Assembly (NCBI RefSeq): GCF_014863405.1
Contig: NZ_JACZZA010000013.1
Coordinates: 62,001-126,000 of the forward strand
Length of the DNA: 64,000 nucleotides
Origin: Dyella acidiphila
Lineage (GTDB): Bacteria; Pseudomonadota; Gammaproteobacteria; Xanthomonadales; Rhodanobacteraceae
Reading direction: 5' to 3'
How positions within the stretch are numbered: position 1 is the first letter of the stretch; every line of letters starts with the position of its first letter. Both the position numbers and the translations under genes were made by a program. The notes under the pieces were generated by a model that did no database searches, had not been told where the DNA came from, and saw nothing but the letters and a program-made list of their open reading frames with translations. This document shows, piece by piece, positions 63,227-64,000 of the stretch.

Positions 63227-63277
63227 ATAGACAGGCGGCGTTACGCCGGACTGAACCGTGTCACGAAAATTTAATTT
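63227..63277 (-). promoter_or_regulatory. Candidate ECF-sigma promoter of the TpsB-ExbB-ExbD-TonB operon
   Basis: Read leftward: AAATTAAATTTT, TGACA, GGTTCAGTC, then GTCTAT at 63227-63232, with the same 19-base distance from GGTTCA to GTCTA as in the block ahead of TpsA (54217-54267). It lies between the FecR stop and the TpsB gene. Placement and conservation support a shared regulator. Confidence 0.6.
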
Positions 63278-63361
63278 GGCGCGGGGAAACGGGGGATTTT
63301 TGGCTGCTGGTGACACGGAAGTGTCATGTACATCGACACACGAATGCGCAGCGCAGGCGGA

Positions 63362-63445
63362 GGTAGGTTGGGTTAGCGCAGCGTAACCCAACGATGTCGC
63401 TACGAAGAAAGATTGTTGGGTTACGCTGCGCTAACCCAACCTACC
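63362..63445. repeat. 31-bp-arm perfect inverted repeat behind the FecR gene
   Basis: The arm at 63362-63392 has an exact reverse complement at 63415-63445, with a 22-base loop. The arm begins GGTAGGTTGGGTTAGCGCAG. It starts 18 bases beyond the FecR stop and may end that transcript. The GGTTGGGTTA core also occurs at 20763-20772. Confidence 0.75.
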
Positions 63446-63463
63446 CCAGCCTGCGGGCGGGGA

Positions 63464-64000
63464 TCAGCTCAGGATGACAATACCGCCCGGCAGCGACGTC
63501 ACTTTCGCGCCGTAGGCATCCTGGATCAGCGCCGCCACGTCGGCGAGCTGGTTGAGCGAGAAGCGCGCCTGCACCTTGCGTGCGGCGAGTCCGTCGTTGG
63601 CCAGGATGAGGCGGCCGGGGCGGTAGCGATTGATTTCTTCCACCACCTGCGCCAGCGGCTGGCCGTCGAAAATCAGCACGCGGCGACGCCAGGCCATGGT
63701 GGTTTCCAGGTCGGCCGGCAACACCTGGCCGAAGCGGCCATCGCCATAATCGGTCTGCTGCGCTGTGTTAAGCACCACGCTCTGGCCGTCATAGTGCAGC
63801 GTGGTCGAACCATCCAGGCCGGTCACCTGCACCTTGGAGCTATCGCAGCGCACGTTGCAGCGCGCCTGCACGCCCACGTCGATGCGGCCGCCGCCGGCAA
63901 ACACGCTCAGCGGTGCACTGGCATCGGCCGTGGCCTTGACCTGGATCTCGCCACCGATCAAATCGATGCCCACCACCCGTCCCTGCACTCGGCGCAGGTT
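63464..64000 (-). CDS. FecR-family anti-sigma factor/regulator, C-terminal part (partial)
   Basis: The frame is open to the window edge; about 179 residues are seen. The first part is the end of the FecR periplasmic domain (GLDGSTTLHYDGQSVVLNTA, QTDYGDGRFGQVLPADLETT, MAWRRRVLIFDGQPLAQVVE), followed by a secretin/STN-type C-terminal module (RLILANDGLAARKVQARFSL, DVAALIQDAYGAKVTSLPGG). MAWRRRVLIFDGQPLAQVVE matches the usual W-(R/Q)-x-G-x-L-x-F core of FecR sensors of cell-surface signalling, which hold a FecI-type ECF sigma factor. The sigma gene should lie just beyond 64000. Confidence 0.85.
   Translation of the reverse strand, partial: NLRRVQGRVVGIDLIGGEIQVKATADASAPLSVFAGGGRIDVGVQARCNVRCDSSKVQVTGLDGSTTLHYDGQSVVLNTAQQTDYGDGRFGQVLPADLETTMAWRRRVLIFDGQPLAQVVEEINRYRPGRLILANDGLAARKVQARFSLNQLADVAALIQDAYGAKVTSLPGGIVILS

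Noticed and set aside
1-64000. tRNA genes, CRISPR arrays, insertion sequences, prophage genes
   Set aside because: None was seen on either strand while reading; repeats present are simple palindromes without spacers or transposase genes.

Overview
The window is high-GC DNA, very probably from a gammaproteobacterium of the Lysobacterales (Xanthomonadales), in the Rhodanobacteraceae/Dyella-Frateuria range. This is judged from base composition and from the mix of secreted S53 peptidase, GH13 enzymes, PstS-like secreted proteins, a Porin_5-type porin and a very large filamentous-haemagglutinin locus. No tRNA, rRNA, CRISPR array or transposase was found.

Left part (1-17 kb): the tail of an unidentified gene; a tight leftward trio of ABC exporter, SAM methyltransferase and flavin-reductase-like protein (208-3497); a self-inhibited type Fic enzyme with a winged-helix tail (3652-4779); an unidentified protein; a secreted GH13 alpha-glucosidase; a CPBP membrane protease; a secreted serine hydrolase; a DUF6496 histone-like basic protein; a 53-residue membrane protein; RibA; a sulfotransferase; a VOC/MarR pair; an unidentified polytopic membrane protein; and a ClpP-fold periplasmic protein whose usual nucleophile Ser is Asp.

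Middle part (17-41 kb): an Nramp transporter (mntH), a secreted S53 peptidase, a penicillin/AHL-acylase-type Ntn hydrolase, a PAS-GGDEF cyclase, a BvgA-like regulator divergent from a hybrid kinase, a LysM-FecR protein followed by a CHASE2 membrane protein with no output domain, a DUF4142 protein, a secreted isoamylase, two PstS-like secreted proteins flanking a YVTN beta-propeller, and a small unknown.

Right part (41-64 kb): an apparently dedicated two-partner secretion island, all leftward. Its order is FecR (partial, running off the end), the outer-membrane TpsB transporter, an ExbB carrying N-terminal DUF2341 and LamG-like domains, ExbD, TonB, a porin, a periplasmic coiled-coil protein, an OmpH/Skp-like chaperone, a small secreted protein, and a 4200-residue TpsA adhesin/exoprotein. 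The promoter-like block ahead of TpsA is matched without gaps, 38 of 51 positions, by one ahead of TpsB, each with an AT-rich box and a GTCTA -10 with identical spacing. With the FecR gene next door this suggests one ECF sigma factor, encoded just outside the window, switches on exporter, energiser and cargo together. The arrangement recalls the Pseudomonas aeruginosa PdtA/PdtB-ExbB2/ExbD2 locus under VreI, but the LamG-ExbB fusion, own TonB, porin and Skp-like chaperone make this version worth separate study.
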